Origin: Desulfobacteraceae bacterium
Lineage (GTDB): Bacteria; Desulfobacterota; Desulfobacteria; Desulfobacterales; Desulfococcaceae
Assembly (NCBI GenBank): GCA_011390755.1
Contig: JAABRU010000001.1
Location: 1-64,000, forward strand
Length of the DNA stretch: 64,000 nt
Direction: 5' to 3'
Part shown: positions 11,894 through 20,826 of the stretch, piece by piece
Numbering within the stretch: the first letter of the stretch is position 1
Layout of the letters: the number at the start of each line of letters is the position of its first letter
The notes under the pieces: model-generated
Databases searched by the model: none
What the model was told of the DNA's origin: nothing
Seen by the model: only the letters and a program-made list of their open reading frames with translations
Position numbers and translations under genes: made by a program

Positions 11894-12012
11894 ATTATAA
11901 AAAAACAATTTGCTGCCCGAAAATAAAAAGAATGATCAGTATGGGGTTACAGCCCGGTTTTCAGCCAAAGCAGCATGATTCGGAGAATTGTTCCGGTTTA
12001 TGAATCATTCAG

Positions 12013-12160
12013 ATTCAGCAGATCGAAAAGTTTCCCCCGGATACGGTTTTACGGCTGTCCCGGAGTGCAAAAATTGTATTTTTGCACCGCAGCATCTCCC
12101 GGTTACCCCATGCAGAAATACAGTTTCTGCACTCCTCCGGAAATTTTTCGATTTACTGAG
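12013..12160. repeat. R9 palindromic repeat, about 145 bp
   Basis: Left arm CAGATCGAAAAGTTTCCCCC and right arm TCCGGAAATTTTTCGATT are inverted. Inside there are further inverted pieces around TGCAAAAATTGTATTTTTGC. Copies at 39305 and 50215, fragment at 26461. It ends one base before the stop codon of the prohead-protease-like gene. Confidence 0.65.
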
Positions 12161-12161
12161 A

Positions 12162-13208
12162 TTATAAAAACAATCCTTTGAGTATAAAAAGGATCATCAG
12201 AGCCAGAAATGCATAAAAAATCATATCCACAATGCTTCTTTCCGTCTCTTCGTTTTGTTTTCCGGGCGGAGGCGGGGGGAGCAACTGTCTTTCGGATGAT
12301 TCTTCCCGCTGCTGCGGTAAATTCGGTTCCGGAAGATTCCGGGCTTTGTCCTGCGTGAGTGTTTCTTTGTCTGTGCTTTGATCTGCATCAGCTGTTTTTT
12401 CGGGAACCGGGGCAGCATTTTTTTCCGTATTTTCGGCTGCAGGAGGGGATTCGGCTGTTGCGGAAACCTGTGCCGAAAGGGATTTTTCGGAAATCCGGGG
12501 TTTATCTTCCCCTGTCGGAGTATTATCGGCAGAACCGGTCCTTTCCGGAGATAATTCGGAAGAAAGCGCATCCGGAGATTCCGGTGCAGACCGGCCGGGC
12601 TGTTCCGGGTCGGCAGTTGAAAGGGCGGGGGAAGGGTTGGCCTGCTGATCTCCCGGGGGCAGGGGATCATGGAGAGGCGGCATATAACCGTCTTCGGAAC
12701 GGGCAGTGGCATACTGATCCGCACCGATGGGGGTCAGTGACAGCTCTCTTAAATTCCAGCGACTTGTTACTTTTACCGGCCCCCGGAAATTCCTGCCGTT
12801 TATTTCCTGCTCTTCCCCCTCTTTCAGAAAATGGGATTCGACCGGGAAATATCCGACAGAAAAATCTGTCAGATGTCCTTCTTTCACATTCTGGGCGGCA
12901 TTGCGCCCTGCGTCGGTTCCGGAAAAGAAAACATCACACTCCAGAGCATTGCCGCTGGGATGAAATCTTCTGGCACTGCCCAGCACATTGGTAACACTGG
13001 AGCGGTTATGGGCATCCAGCAGGGGAATTTTGCCGCTGGGGGGAAGAGAAAAGCCGTCAATCAGCAGCACTTCATCCACATACTGCTTTCTGTTCCAGTC
13101 CCACACCCGAACCGGATTTTCCGTAACAGCCACAACCCGGACAGAACTGCTTTCTTCATCAAAACTTTGGGGCTTCCAGGTATCTCTCATAAAGAGTTTT
13201 TCTGCCAT
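12162..13208 (-). CDS. Prohead-protease-like (peptidase S78/HK97 type) protein with C-terminal membrane anchor
   Basis: A 348-aa protein from the ATG at 13208, chosen because AAGGAGA lies 12 nt upstream; the frame is open to 13253. Residues about 10-165 resemble the phage HK97 prohead protease fold: IPLLDAHNRSSVTNVLGSAR carries the expected catalytic His, GHLTDFSVGYFPV the expected Ser, and LRELSLTPIGADQYATA the usual closing motif. Residues about 165-320 are a low-complexity Pro/Ser/Glu-rich linker. The last 23 residues (DMIFYAFLALMILFILKG) form a transmembrane helix. No portal, capsid or terminase genes lie nearby, so it is not part of a visible prophage. Its substrate is unknown. Confidence 0.75.
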   Translation of the reverse strand: MAEKLFMRDTWKPQSFDEESSSVRVVAVTENPVRVWDWNRKQYVDEVLLIDGFSLPPSGKIPLLDAHNRSSVTNVLGSARRFHPSGNALECDVFFSGTDAGRNAAQNVKEGHLTDFSVGYFPVESHFLKEGEEQEINGRNFRGPVKVTSRWNLRELSLTPIGADQYATARSEDGYMPPLHDPLPPGDQQANPSPALSTADPEQPGRSAPESPDALSSELSPERTGSADNTPTGEDKPRISEKSLSAQVSATAESPPAAENTEKNAAPVPEKTADADQSTDKETLTQDKARNLPEPNLPQQREESSERQLLPPPPPGKQNEETERSIVDMIFYAFLALMILFILKGLFL

Positions 13209-13720
13209 AATGCTTTTTGTCTCCTTGTCTGACAGATTTCGGGGAACATTCACGCCGACCGTTTCAGTTGAACATACAGATTTTCAGATAATATTTCGTG
13301 AAAGATGCGGGTCCGGCCAGCCCAAGAGCAGTATTCAGTCTGAAAAATTATATGATAGGAATGCCTTTCTGTCAAAGAAAACCTGATATTTCCACTTTCA
13401 AAGCAGGGGGAATCTGTCGCGGAGTACTATCTTTTACCCATTGATAAAATTAAATAAAAATGTTCCGGCACTGATAATGCCGATGAAAAGTCAGAAATTT
13501 CGGATGAAATAAAATCATTCAAGTTGCCACCTATAAACGTAACCTGCTGATTTTTCGTTCCGGTAACTTTTAAGTATTCTGTAACTGCCTGATTTTTGGT
13601 TGCTGCCCCGACAGGTGGCAACTTGGGTTAAAATCAGACTTCCGGAACCGATTCATCATATTTGACTGTTGGAATCCGTTTACCCTGAAATTCATCTGTG
13701 ACAATGCAGTGGTGTATCCG
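13209..13720. other. Repeat-rich intergenic region without a gene
   Basis: It holds a copy of the dispersed AGTCAGAAATTTCGGATGAA motif (about 13488-13510), an R7 element (13515-13630) and the right-hand part of an R4 element (about 13672-13712). Short ORFs here are encoded by the repeats. Confidence 0.55.
13515..13630 (-). mobile_element. R7 element, 116 bp
   Basis: Both ends carry an inverted CAAGTTGCCACCT. The only other copy, at 50016-50131, is in opposite orientation and almost identical inside (AAATCAGGCAGTTAC and AAAAATCAGCAGGTTACG). Confidence 0.7.
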
Positions 13721-15388
13721 TCACATCCCGCGGCATTGGGCGATGTAGGGAGCCATGCGCGGGGAGTTTTCAAATTTCATAAAATATGCCAGTGCCCCGG
13801 AAAATTTCTGCTGATTCATCAGACTGATTCCCAGGCAGAGATGCAGTTCTTCGCTGTGGGGGAAATAGCGGATTCCTTCCTGAAGAAGCGGAACCGAGCC
13901 CGCAAAATCCCTCCTTTTCTGGCAGATCATGGCCAGTCCGAGAAAAGCCCGGTGATCCGGATAATAGGTCAGTGCGCGGCGGTAGAGTTTTTCCGCTGTT
14001 TTTTCCTTATCCGGAATGCTCTCTGCTGCGGCATAATCCCCGTGTGTAAAAGTCATCCCCAGTTTGGAAAGAAAATCCGCATGACAGGGGTAAAGCTCCC
14101 TGTCTTCCACCAGGGATATTTTTTCTGTAAAGTCCGGCAGATGCTGATAAAAATGTTCCCGCAGTCCCTTTCCGAAAGCCAGCACATCTTCCTGCTTCAG
14201 TTCCGGATCATATGTAAACCAGAGAATATCTTCTATCCTTTGCAGCCAGACATCATCGGATATTCCGAATTTTTTCTTAAATTTTTCATAGAGTGCCGTT
14301 CCCGGAAAAACATCCAGGATATAAAAAATGCAGCCCAGGGGGCGGATTTTTTCCACCAGGGCCATGCTTTCCCCCACAGTTTCCCGGGTTTCCCCCGGAC
14401 ATCCGTAAATAAAATAGGCACGGGGCAGAATACCGTAAGATGCGGTGAGTTCAAAAGCCTTTTGTATATCCTCTTCCCGGAGATGTTTGTTGAGAAGATT
14501 CCGCATGGCTGCCGAACCGCTTTCCACACCGTAACTGATCTGGCTGCATCCGGCAAGGCGCATCCATTTGAGAATTTCCGCATCCACACAGTCGGCGCGG
14601 GAAATGGCGGCCCAGGAAACCGGCAGTTTTTTTTTCATTATTTTTCTGCATATTTCAATAACCAGGGATTTTTTCAGTGTAAAGGTATCGTCTGAAACAT
14701 AAAAAAATGTAATTCCCTTATGATACAGTCTTTCCATCTGCTCCAGGAAATAATCCGCGGAATGAAAACGGACTTTCCGTCCCCAGAATTTGGGCGAACC
14801 GCAGAAAGAGCAGTCTGCGGGGCAGCCCCGTGTCAGGGAGATATGCCGGTATGTGAAATATTTTGCCGGATTGGGCAGACTGTCCAAATCTGCAATGGGG
14901 GGCGGAGATGCTGTGCGCACAATGCGACCGCTTCTGCGGAAAGCAATGCCCGCAACAGATTCCGGATTTTTCCTGTTTTCCAGACAGTGAAGCAAATCAG
15001 GAAAAACATACTCCCCTTCTCCGATGACCATATAATCTGTTTCCGGAAAGTGCTGTAAAAAATGTTCCCATAAAAATGCGGCACCCACACCGCCGAATAC
15101 AATATGCACAAGGGGATTGATTTTTTTGGCTGTGCGGGCAATATCAAGGGCACCCCAGCGGTTGGCATTGAGGACGGAAAAACCGATCACATCCGGATCT
15201 TCGGCAGTGAGGATGTCGCGGATTTTATCCGGATGCTGTCCTGCGCCGTGGAAATTGAGAATTTTGGTATCATATCCGATCTCTTTCAGCACAGCACCGA
15301 TATAGTACAAACCCATGGGAACCACACCCGCATCTTCTTCGTGGATGCGTTCTTCCAGGCAGTAGGGGTAAATCAGGAGTATTTTCAT
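13721..15388 (-). CDS. B12-binding radical SAM protein with C-terminal TPR-like region
   Basis: A 555-aa protein. Residues 1-140 form a cobalamin-binding-type Rossmann domain (MKILLIYPYCLEERIHEEDA, IGFSVLNANRWGALDIA, MVIGEGEYVFPDLL). A radical SAM domain follows at about 170-380 with the iron-sulfur motif TRGCPADCSFCGSP (CxxxCxxC) and the SAM-contact stretches ISYGVESGS and YFIYGCPGET. The last 120 residues look like TPR repeats (AEKLYRRALTYYPDHRAFLG). Members of this class modify unactivated carbons in lipids, cofactors or natural products; the substrate here cannot be read. The ATG overlaps the stop of the Uma2 gene by 4 nt (ATGA), so the two are probably co-translated. Confidence 0.85.
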   Translation of the reverse strand: MKILLIYPYCLEERIHEEDAGVVPMGLYYIGAVLKEIGYDTKILNFHGAGQHPDKIRDILTAEDPDVIGFSVLNANRWGALDIARTAKKINPLVHIVFGGVGAAFLWEHFLQHFPETDYMVIGEGEYVFPDLLHCLENRKNPESVAGIAFRRSGRIVRTASPPPIADLDSLPNPAKYFTYRHISLTRGCPADCSFCGSPKFWGRKVRFHSADYFLEQMERLYHKGITFFYVSDDTFTLKKSLVIEICRKIMKKKLPVSWAAISRADCVDAEILKWMRLAGCSQISYGVESGSAAMRNLLNKHLREEDIQKAFELTASYGILPRAYFIYGCPGETRETVGESMALVEKIRPLGCIFYILDVFPGTALYEKFKKKFGISDDVWLQRIEDILWFTYDPELKQEDVLAFGKGLREHFYQHLPDFTEKISLVEDRELYPCHADFLSKLGMTFTHGDYAAAESIPDKEKTAEKLYRRALTYYPDHRAFLGLAMICQKRRDFAGSVPLLQEGIRYFPHSEELHLCLGISLMNQQKFSGALAYFMKFENSPRMAPYIAQCRGM

Positions 15389-16002
15389 CCTTCGGTTTCT
15401 TTTTTATTTTTTTCCTTGGCTCTGGGCGGCAGGGGAAGGTTTTCGTTTTCGGATTTATCTTTTTCAAATATTTCCCACAGGGGAATTTTCAGATCAAAAG
15501 AGAACAGCGGGAGTTCTTCATCCCAATTGAAAATGTCCGGAGAAGCGTATTTCCCCTTTGTAAGAACATAACGTTCCACTGTATGGTATTCCGGCATGAT
15601 AATAATATATTCCTGCACACCGAACTTTTCATAAAGACGCTTCTTATCTCTTCTGTCTTTAACGGAAGTGGAAGGAGACAGTACTTCAATTATCAGAAGG
15701 GGAACACCCTGTATGTTTTTTTCCGTGATGATACTCCGATCACACACTGCAAAGACATCGGGCTGCACCACGTTTTCTTCATCCAGTACAACGTCTGTAG
15801 GGGCAATAAATGTCCGACATTCCTTTCCCAATTCATTTTTTAATGCAAAAGCAGTGTTCAGAACAATATTCTGATGCCGAATCAGCGGGGCAGGACTCAT
15901 ATTGAAGGGAATTCCTTTGATGATTTCCCATCGTTCTGTTTCCGGCCAGTCCTGATAATCCTGATACGTAAACCCCTCATTTTTCAGTGCCGGTACTGCC
16001 AT
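15385..16002 (-). CDS. Uma2 family (DUF820) putative PD-(D/E)XK nuclease
   Basis: A 205-aa protein. The frame is open to 16017, but AGGAGG directly before the ATG at 16002 fixes the start (MAVPALKNEGFTYQDY). The Uma2 core is clear: VVQPDVFAVC gives the first acidic residue, PLLIIEVLSPSTSVKDRRDK the E-x-lysine-type active site, and RLYEKFGVQEYIII the closing motif. Uma2 proteins are abundant in cyanobacteria and filamentous sulfate reducers. They have a nuclease-like fold, but their cellular role is mostly unknown. The C-terminal 35 residues are basic and charged. It is coupled to the following radical SAM gene. Confidence 0.88.
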   Translation of the reverse strand: MAVPALKNEGFTYQDYQDWPETERWEIIKGIPFNMSPAPLIRHQNIVLNTAFALKNELGKECRTFIAPTDVVLDEENVVQPDVFAVCDRSIITEKNIQGVPLLIIEVLSPSTSVKDRRDKKRLYEKFGVQEYIIIMPEYHTVERYVLTKGKYASPDIFNWDEELPLFSFDLKIPLWEIFEKDKSENENLPLPPRAKEKNKKETEG

Positions 16003-16224
16003 AAAAACCTCCTGCATTGTTTGAGCATTTTTATATAATTATATCAGTAATCCGGGGATATGGCAAATTGTATCCGTTCAACACAGTTACAGTCTTCCGG
16101 AATTCCTGAATATCCGAAAGACTGTATGCTGGTCAGATGTAGGTATTTCCCGGCATATTTCTTGCCTTTGCTTAAAATATGAAAATCCCCTGCAGAGACG
16201 CACGGCGTGCGTCTCTGCGGTGCA

Positions 16225-16266
16225 TTTTCATGCTTCTTTGTGACCCGGCGGTCATGGCCGTTTATA
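16225..16266. repeat. R11 short palindromic repeat
   Basis: TTTTCATGCTTCTTTGTGAC followed by TCATGGCCGTTTATA. This 45-bp type recurs at 20704, 24331, 26751, 35298, 35397, 54502 and 54597, plus fragments. It contains the stop codon of the flavodoxin-ferredoxin gene. Just upstream (16190-16220) is GAGACGCACGGCGTGCGTCT, a palindrome also found at 54425-54500. Confidence 0.7.
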
Positions 16267-17110
16267 AAAAAAGTTGGGTACGGGGTTTTTCATCAAGCAG
16301 GGCCGCCCGGCTGCGGATGCGTTCTTCCAGAGGGGACATGTCGGAGAGAATCGCTGTTTCCGGACATATCCGCACACAGTTAAAGCAGCAGATGCAGTGA
16401 TCCGCAAATACGGGCCAGGGCGACAGGGTGATGGCCGCCACCGGGCATTCTTCTGCACAGATACCGCATTGCGTACAAAGATTTTCATCTGTTTTCCGTT
16501 CGGGCATATGGGATTTTGCCGCTGCCAGGCTGAGTTTTTCCATTTCCGCATGACGTTCCGGCGGCTGATAGGCCAGTGCGGATAAAGGGATTTCTGCCAG
16601 GGGGCTTTTTTGCAGCTTTTCTGCCAGTGCATCTGTCAGTCCGCGGAGCATCTTATCATCCTCAGGGCCGGGCCGTCCTTTGCCCAGGGGATTTTCACTG
16701 CGCCACATCATGGAATGCTGTGCACCGACCTTTGCGGCTCCCAAAAGGGGAATATTTTTTTCTTTCAGGGCTTTTCCCATGTCGTATAAGGCAATTCCGC
16801 TGCTGACGCACCCCCAGGTGACAATGGGAACTGCCGCGCCCGTTTTTTCCGGCAGTTGTTCTATAAATTTCATTATCTGCGGAAGGGGGCGGTTTACATA
16901 TACGGGAGAAGCGATAAAAAGAATTCCCTGTTCAGCAGCCTGCCGAATCTGCTGCAAAAGATTTCCGCTTTCCTTTTCTTTACAAATATCAGCACAGAGA
17001 ACATCCGCATTTCTGTTTTTCAGTTCTTTTTCCAGAACGGCTGACACATGACGGGTGCTTCCGGCCGGTGAGCAATAAAGGATGAAGATTTTTCTGTTTC
17101 GGAATGGCAT
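16262..17110 (-). CDS. EFR1-type protein: flavodoxin-like domain with two 4Fe-4S clusters
   Basis: A 282-aa cytoplasmic redox protein. Residues 6-170 form a flavodoxin-like domain (KIFILYCSPAGSTRHVSAVL binds the FMN phosphate). Residues 205-260 hold two ferredoxin motifs, CTQCGICAEECP and CICCFNCVRICP. This layout matches the EFR1 family (electron-transfer flavodoxin fused to bacterial ferredoxin), common in anaerobes. Partner proteins cannot be read. AAGGAGA precedes the ATG. It follows the stress-protein gene by 69 nt and may be the last gene of the ptsN-like operon. Its TAA lies inside an R11 repeat, so the C-terminus was probably set by that insertion. Confidence 0.88.
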   Translation of the reverse strand: MPFRNRKIFILYCSPAGSTRHVSAVLEKELKNRNADVLCADICKEKESGNLLQQIRQAAEQGILFIASPVYVNRPLPQIMKFIEQLPEKTGAAVPIVTWGCVSSGIALYDMGKALKEKNIPLLGAAKVGAQHSMMWRSENPLGKGRPGPEDDKMLRGLTDALAEKLQKSPLAEIPLSALAYQPPERHAEMEKLSLAAAKSHMPERKTDENLCTQCGICAEECPVAAITLSPWPVFADHCICCFNCVRICPETAILSDMSPLEERIRSRAALLDEKPRTQLFL

Positions 17111-17179
17111 GTTATTCTCCTTTTTTTATGAATAATTTTCGGATCTTCCGGAAAAACCGGAAAATAAGGCAGGAAACAA

Positions 17180-18007
17180 TTATATACCTGCCGCATATTT
17201 GGGACCGGCAATCAGCATATTATTGGAAATAACCGACTGAATTTTTTCCATTGTACTGCCGAACATAATATCCCGGATCAGTCCGTGCCCAAAAGACCCC
17301 AGTATGACCAGGGAATCATGGGGGACCTCGTAAAGATTGTCTTCCAGGGAACCGGTTTCAAAAAAATGCCAGTCTGCCGCATACCGGTTTTTATCCACTT
17401 CCAGTTTTTCTCTGCGGATGATTTCCTCATATTTTTCCCCGGGTTTCCCCTCTGCCTGGGTAAACAGATAGAGGGGCATTCCCGAAGAGCGGTGAATGCG
17501 GAAACCGAGTCTGAGGGCTTTGACCGCATTCTCCGAGCCGCCGAAAAATACGGTGATGCTTTTCCAGGGTTTGTACACCGGGCTGGTCATCAGAACCGGA
17601 AAATGGGCGGAACTTACAATCCGTCGCACCCGGGGGCCGATATATCCCAGACCGATTTTACCCGAAAGATCGCTGATGCTTCGGGGGCAGCACATGAAAT
17701 CAAAATGGGTGGGAATATCCGGAAGGGTGGAGGCGGTAAAGTTTTTGGGTTCCAGGAAAACCGGGTCGAATCCGCCCTGTTTCAGCAGATCCGCAGCATG
17801 TTTTTTGGCTGTTTCGGGGGCATTCAGATAGGAACTGTCCAGATCCACCTGCACCACGTCATTTTCAAAATACATAAGAAATTTGGTGTGCTGCGGTATA
17901 TAGACAACCGGAGAGGTTCCGGTCTTTCGGCAGAAGTAAATGGACTGCAGAAATGTTTCTCTTCCCAGGGGTGTATTTCTGAAGATATGAAATAATCGGG
18001 CTTCCAT
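17180..18007 (-). CDS. Universal stress protein family, two-domain length
   Basis: About 275 aa. Two ATGs stand side by side at 18010 and 18007; AAGGAGA just upstream fits the second best. The C-terminal half (about 145-275) is a typical UspA domain with the ATP-binding pattern GSFGHGLIRDIMFGSTMEKI (G-x2-G-x9-G-S/T) after DSLVILG. The N-terminal half has a similar alpha/beta pattern but lacks a clear nucleotide motif, so it is likely a degenerate first Usp domain. It lies between a ClC channel and an EFR1 protein. In this setting it may sense ATP or stress for the channel; that is an inference. Confidence 0.82.
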   Translation of the reverse strand: MEARLFHIFRNTPLGRETFLQSIYFCRKTGTSPVVYIPQHTKFLMYFENDVVQVDLDSSYLNAPETAKKHAADLLKQGGFDPVFLEPKNFTASTLPDIPTHFDFMCCPRSISDLSGKIGLGYIGPRVRRIVSSAHFPVLMTSPVYKPWKSITVFFGGSENAVKALRLGFRIHRSSGMPLYLFTQAEGKPGEKYEEIIRREKLEVDKNRYAADWHFFETGSLEDNLYEVPHDSLVILGSFGHGLIRDIMFGSTMEKIQSVISNNMLIAGPKYAAGI

Positions 18008-18073
18008 CATCCGTCTCCTTTTCATCAGATTTTCCCGTCCCCCTGTTTCTCAAAAAAGGGGATGGATTTTTTT

Positions 18074-19819
18074 CTACCGGCTGGTCTGCACCCTGAGCTC
18101 TTTGCGGTAATGATCCAGCAGTGTGGATTTTGAAATCATCCCGGCAAATTTTTTATTGGAAATCACCGGCATACTGAAAAGCCGTTTTTCATCCATTTTC
18201 CGGAGCACCTCGCCCAGATCCGCATCCGCATGCACGGTTTCCGAGCGGGCATCCATAATCTGCTCCAGAAATACAGTGTCGTACATGGCGGTATTAAAAA
18301 GGTAGGGGCGGATGTCATCCAGATGAATCATGCCCAGAAAATTGCCGTTTTCCGGATCTTCCACCGGAAAAAAATTCCGGTGGGACTGACTGACCACCCG
18401 GATAAAATCCCGCAGCAGGGTGTCCGGACGCACACAGATGCAGTCTTTTTCCAGCAGTTCGTGAATATTCAGATCCGACAGCACTCTGGCATCGGTGCCG
18501 GGGCGCAGCAGCTGTCCCTTGTCCACCAGTTCTTTCAGATAAAAAGAGGCCGGTTCAATATAATGGCAGAGCGTGGCCGACATGGCGGAAACAATAATCA
18601 GGGGCAGAATAACATCATAACCGCCGGTAATTTCAACAATGAGAAAAATACCCGTCAGGGGGGCCTGGAGCATTCCGCCAATCAGACCGGCCATGCCCAG
18701 AAGCGCGAAGCATCCTTCGCTGATCCAGGGAGCCGAAGGCCATACAAAAATCAGAAGACGGTGATAGGTCAGACCTGTCAGACTTCCGATGACCAGACTG
18801 GGGGCAAAAATTCCGCCGGAACCGCCCCAACCCAATGTAAAAGCCGTGGCCAGAATTTTGGCAAGGGTGGCGAAAGACGCAATGGCAAGTCCCTGGGAAA
18901 AGACCCCGGAAATCATCTCCTGGATGGAATGATATCCTTCTCCCATGACGACCGGAAGATGAAAACCGATGAGACCGACCATGCATCCGCCCGTAAATGC
19001 CCGCAGCCATACGGGAAGCGGAACTTTTGCCGCAATTTTTGGCATGGTGCGCATGGTACGGGTCAGCAGTATGGACACCAGGGCCGCAACAATGGCCAGA
19101 CCGAAGGCCGCCAGCACATCCGGCAGACCGATATTAAAATGGGCATGGCGGAATACAATATGGTTTCCCTCCAGCAGTCGGAAAACCTGGGCTCCGGCAA
19201 CAGAAGCCACGGCAATGGGGACAATATTCAGTGCCGTCCATTCTCCCAGAATGACCTCAATGGTGAAAACCATTCCGGCAATGGGGGCATTGAAAATGGA
19301 AGATATGGCCCCGGCCGCGCCGCATCCCACCAGGGTGATCCGCTGCCGGTCGTTGAAAGAAAAATATTTGGCAATATTGGACCCGATGGCCGCACCGCTC
19401 ATGACAACCGGTGCCTCCGGTCCTGCGGATCCGCCGCTGCCGATGGTCAGACAGCTGGAAATCAGACGGGAATAGGAGGAGCGGAAGCGCAGAAGTCCTC
19501 CGTAACGGGAAACACTGTAAATCACTTCGGGGACTCCGTGACCTGCGCCCTCATTGATCACTTTGTTGAGAAAAAGAGAAGACAGGGCCGCGCCGATTCC
19601 CGGCAGCACAAAACCCCACCATATATGCCGGTAATGATGGGTAAATTCCAGAAGTGCGACCAGTGATTTGCTCAGGGCAAGGGCCGCCAGACCGCTGCAG
19701 ATTCCCACGATAATGCCCATCAGAATCAGCAGCAGCCGGTCATCCGCACGCATCCGGTTTGCAAAGGAGGAGGATAAAAAAGAAAAGGCGCGGGTCTTCC
19801 CTGCTGTTTTCCCCGGCAT
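18074..19819 (-). CDS. ClC-family chloride channel/transporter with CBS domains
   Basis: A 581-aa inner-membrane protein. The ClC core (about 25-440) has the selectivity-filter motifs GSGGSAGPEAPVVMSGAAIG and GWGGSGGIFAPSLVIG, plus LLGMAGLIGGMLQAPLTGI. Two CBS domains follow (about 460-580: CICVRPDTLLRDFIRVV and MDARSETVHADADLGEVL), which usually bind adenine nucleotides. The position after GWGGSGGIFAP carries no obvious exchanger-type glutamate, so channel versus exchanger is open. Its ATG directly follows the TAA of the HTH-PtsN gene (TAAATG), so the two are coupled. Confidence 0.93.
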   Translation of the reverse strand: MPGKTAGKTRAFSFLSSSFANRMRADDRLLLILMGIIVGICSGLAALALSKSLVALLEFTHHYRHIWWGFVLPGIGAALSSLFLNKVINEGAGHGVPEVIYSVSRYGGLLRFRSSYSRLISSCLTIGSGGSAGPEAPVVMSGAAIGSNIAKYFSFNDRQRITLVGCGAAGAISSIFNAPIAGMVFTIEVILGEWTALNIVPIAVASVAGAQVFRLLEGNHIVFRHAHFNIGLPDVLAAFGLAIVAALVSILLTRTMRTMPKIAAKVPLPVWLRAFTGGCMVGLIGFHLPVVMGEGYHSIQEMISGVFSQGLAIASFATLAKILATAFTLGWGGSGGIFAPSLVIGSLTGLTYHRLLIFVWPSAPWISEGCFALLGMAGLIGGMLQAPLTGIFLIVEITGGYDVILPLIIVSAMSATLCHYIEPASFYLKELVDKGQLLRPGTDARVLSDLNIHELLEKDCICVRPDTLLRDFIRVVSQSHRNFFPVEDPENGNFLGMIHLDDIRPYLFNTAMYDTVFLEQIMDARSETVHADADLGEVLRKMDEKRLFSMPVISNKKFAGMISKSTLLDHYRKELRVQTSR

Positions 19820-20515
19820 TTACAGCCCTCCCCCCTGTTTGTCCTGATCCAGGCGGGTTTCAAAATCGGAAATGCCTGCATAAATTTCTTTTGCCGCCGG
19901 TGTTGTCTGTAAAAAACGGACAAAAGCATCGTCCCGCACGCAGAAAGACAGACGGGAAAGCATGTGCAGATGGCATTTGGGATTCGGACTGAGCAGAATA
20001 AAGAGGATAAAAACCGGTTTTTTGTCCACCGCGTGAAAATCAAGGCACCTTTCCGGAAAACAGGTCACAATCATGGGTTTTGCAATGATTTCCGGCAGGG
20101 GGGTGCGGGGATGGGGGATGGCAATGCCTTTCCCGATGCCGGTGGATGTAAGCTGTTCTCTTGCCAGCAGATGTTCATACAGTTCGCTCCGGTTTTCATC
20201 CGAAAGAAAATCCATCCGCGCTGTTGCGGCTTTCAGTATGCTTTCCGCATCTTCTCCCGCCAATCCGTAAAAAATTCCGCCGCGCTGCATTACCGGCAAA
20301 AGATTTTCCGGTTCCGGTGCTGCCGGTGGAAGATTTTTTTCCGGTGCTTTGAAAAGAAGATTATGATTTTCTGCCCATTTTTCCAGCACATCTTTTTTAA
20401 AAACAAAGCTGTCTCCGCTTTTCTGTATGGGGATCCTGCCCTGCCTGACCCATCTTGTCAGGGTGCTGGGCGGCAGATCCAGAGACTGCGCGACTTCGTT
20501 TATTGTCAGTTTCAT
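19820..20515 (-). CDS. HTH domain fused to PTS EIIA (PtsN-type) domain
   Basis: A 231-aa protein from the ATG at 20515 (MKLTINEVAQSLDLPPSTLT); the frame is open to 20599, but the MerR/excisionase-like helix-turn-helix begins exactly here. Residues 1-50 form the HTH. A Pro-rich linker leads to an EIIA fructose/PtsN-type domain (about 90-231) with the phospho-accepting His in GIGKGIAIPHPRTPL. PtsN proteins regulate potassium transport and stress responses through phosphorylation state. Placed first in an operon with a ClC channel and a universal stress protein, it may link phosphorylation to ion homeostasis; this is an inference. Confidence 0.85.
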   Translation of the reverse strand: MKLTINEVAQSLDLPPSTLTRWVRQGRIPIQKSGDSFVFKKDVLEKWAENHNLLFKAPEKNLPPAAPEPENLLPVMQRGGIFYGLAGEDAESILKAATARMDFLSDENRSELYEHLLAREQLTSTGIGKGIAIPHPRTPLPEIIAKPMIVTCFPERCLDFHAVDKKPVFILFILLSPNPKCHLHMLSRLSFCVRDDAFVRFLQTTPAAKEIYAGISDFETRLDQDKQGGGL

Positions 20516-20599
20516 GCTAAACACCTGTTTTTCATTCCTGCCGGAGGTTTCCGGAAAATTCATTTCCCTGTGCGGCAGTCCCTCCGGTATTGCTCCCAT

Positions 20600-20826
20600 G
20601 CCGCTGCGTCAGGCAGTTTCCGGAAAGCCAGTCGCTCATGGCCGTTTATATGAAAGTGTCTGCGAAAAACCGGCCTCCGCCTTCATTTTCGCACTCCGCG
20701 CAGCTTTCATGTTTCGCTGTGAATGCAATTCATGGCCGTTTATACAAAAACAGTTATTATATAATCCGTAAGATGTTTAATCAAGTTATTTTCCGTTTTG
20801 CTGTTTTTTGAAAAAAAATGAACATA
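20600..20826. repeat. R11 repeats in a short intergenic region
   Basis: A partial R11 (TCATGGCCGTTTATATGAAAG) lies at about 20635-20658 and a full one (CTTTCATGTTTCGCTGTGAA to CATGGCCGTTTATA) at 20704-20744. Between them is GTCTGCGAAAAACCGGC, repeated identically near 54550. No gene. Confidence 0.6.

Noticed and set aside
18230-19666. 478-codon open frame on the plus strand opposite the ClC gene
   Set aside because: Shadow of the ClC coding region; Gln/Asn/His-rich with no recognisable domain or ribosome site.
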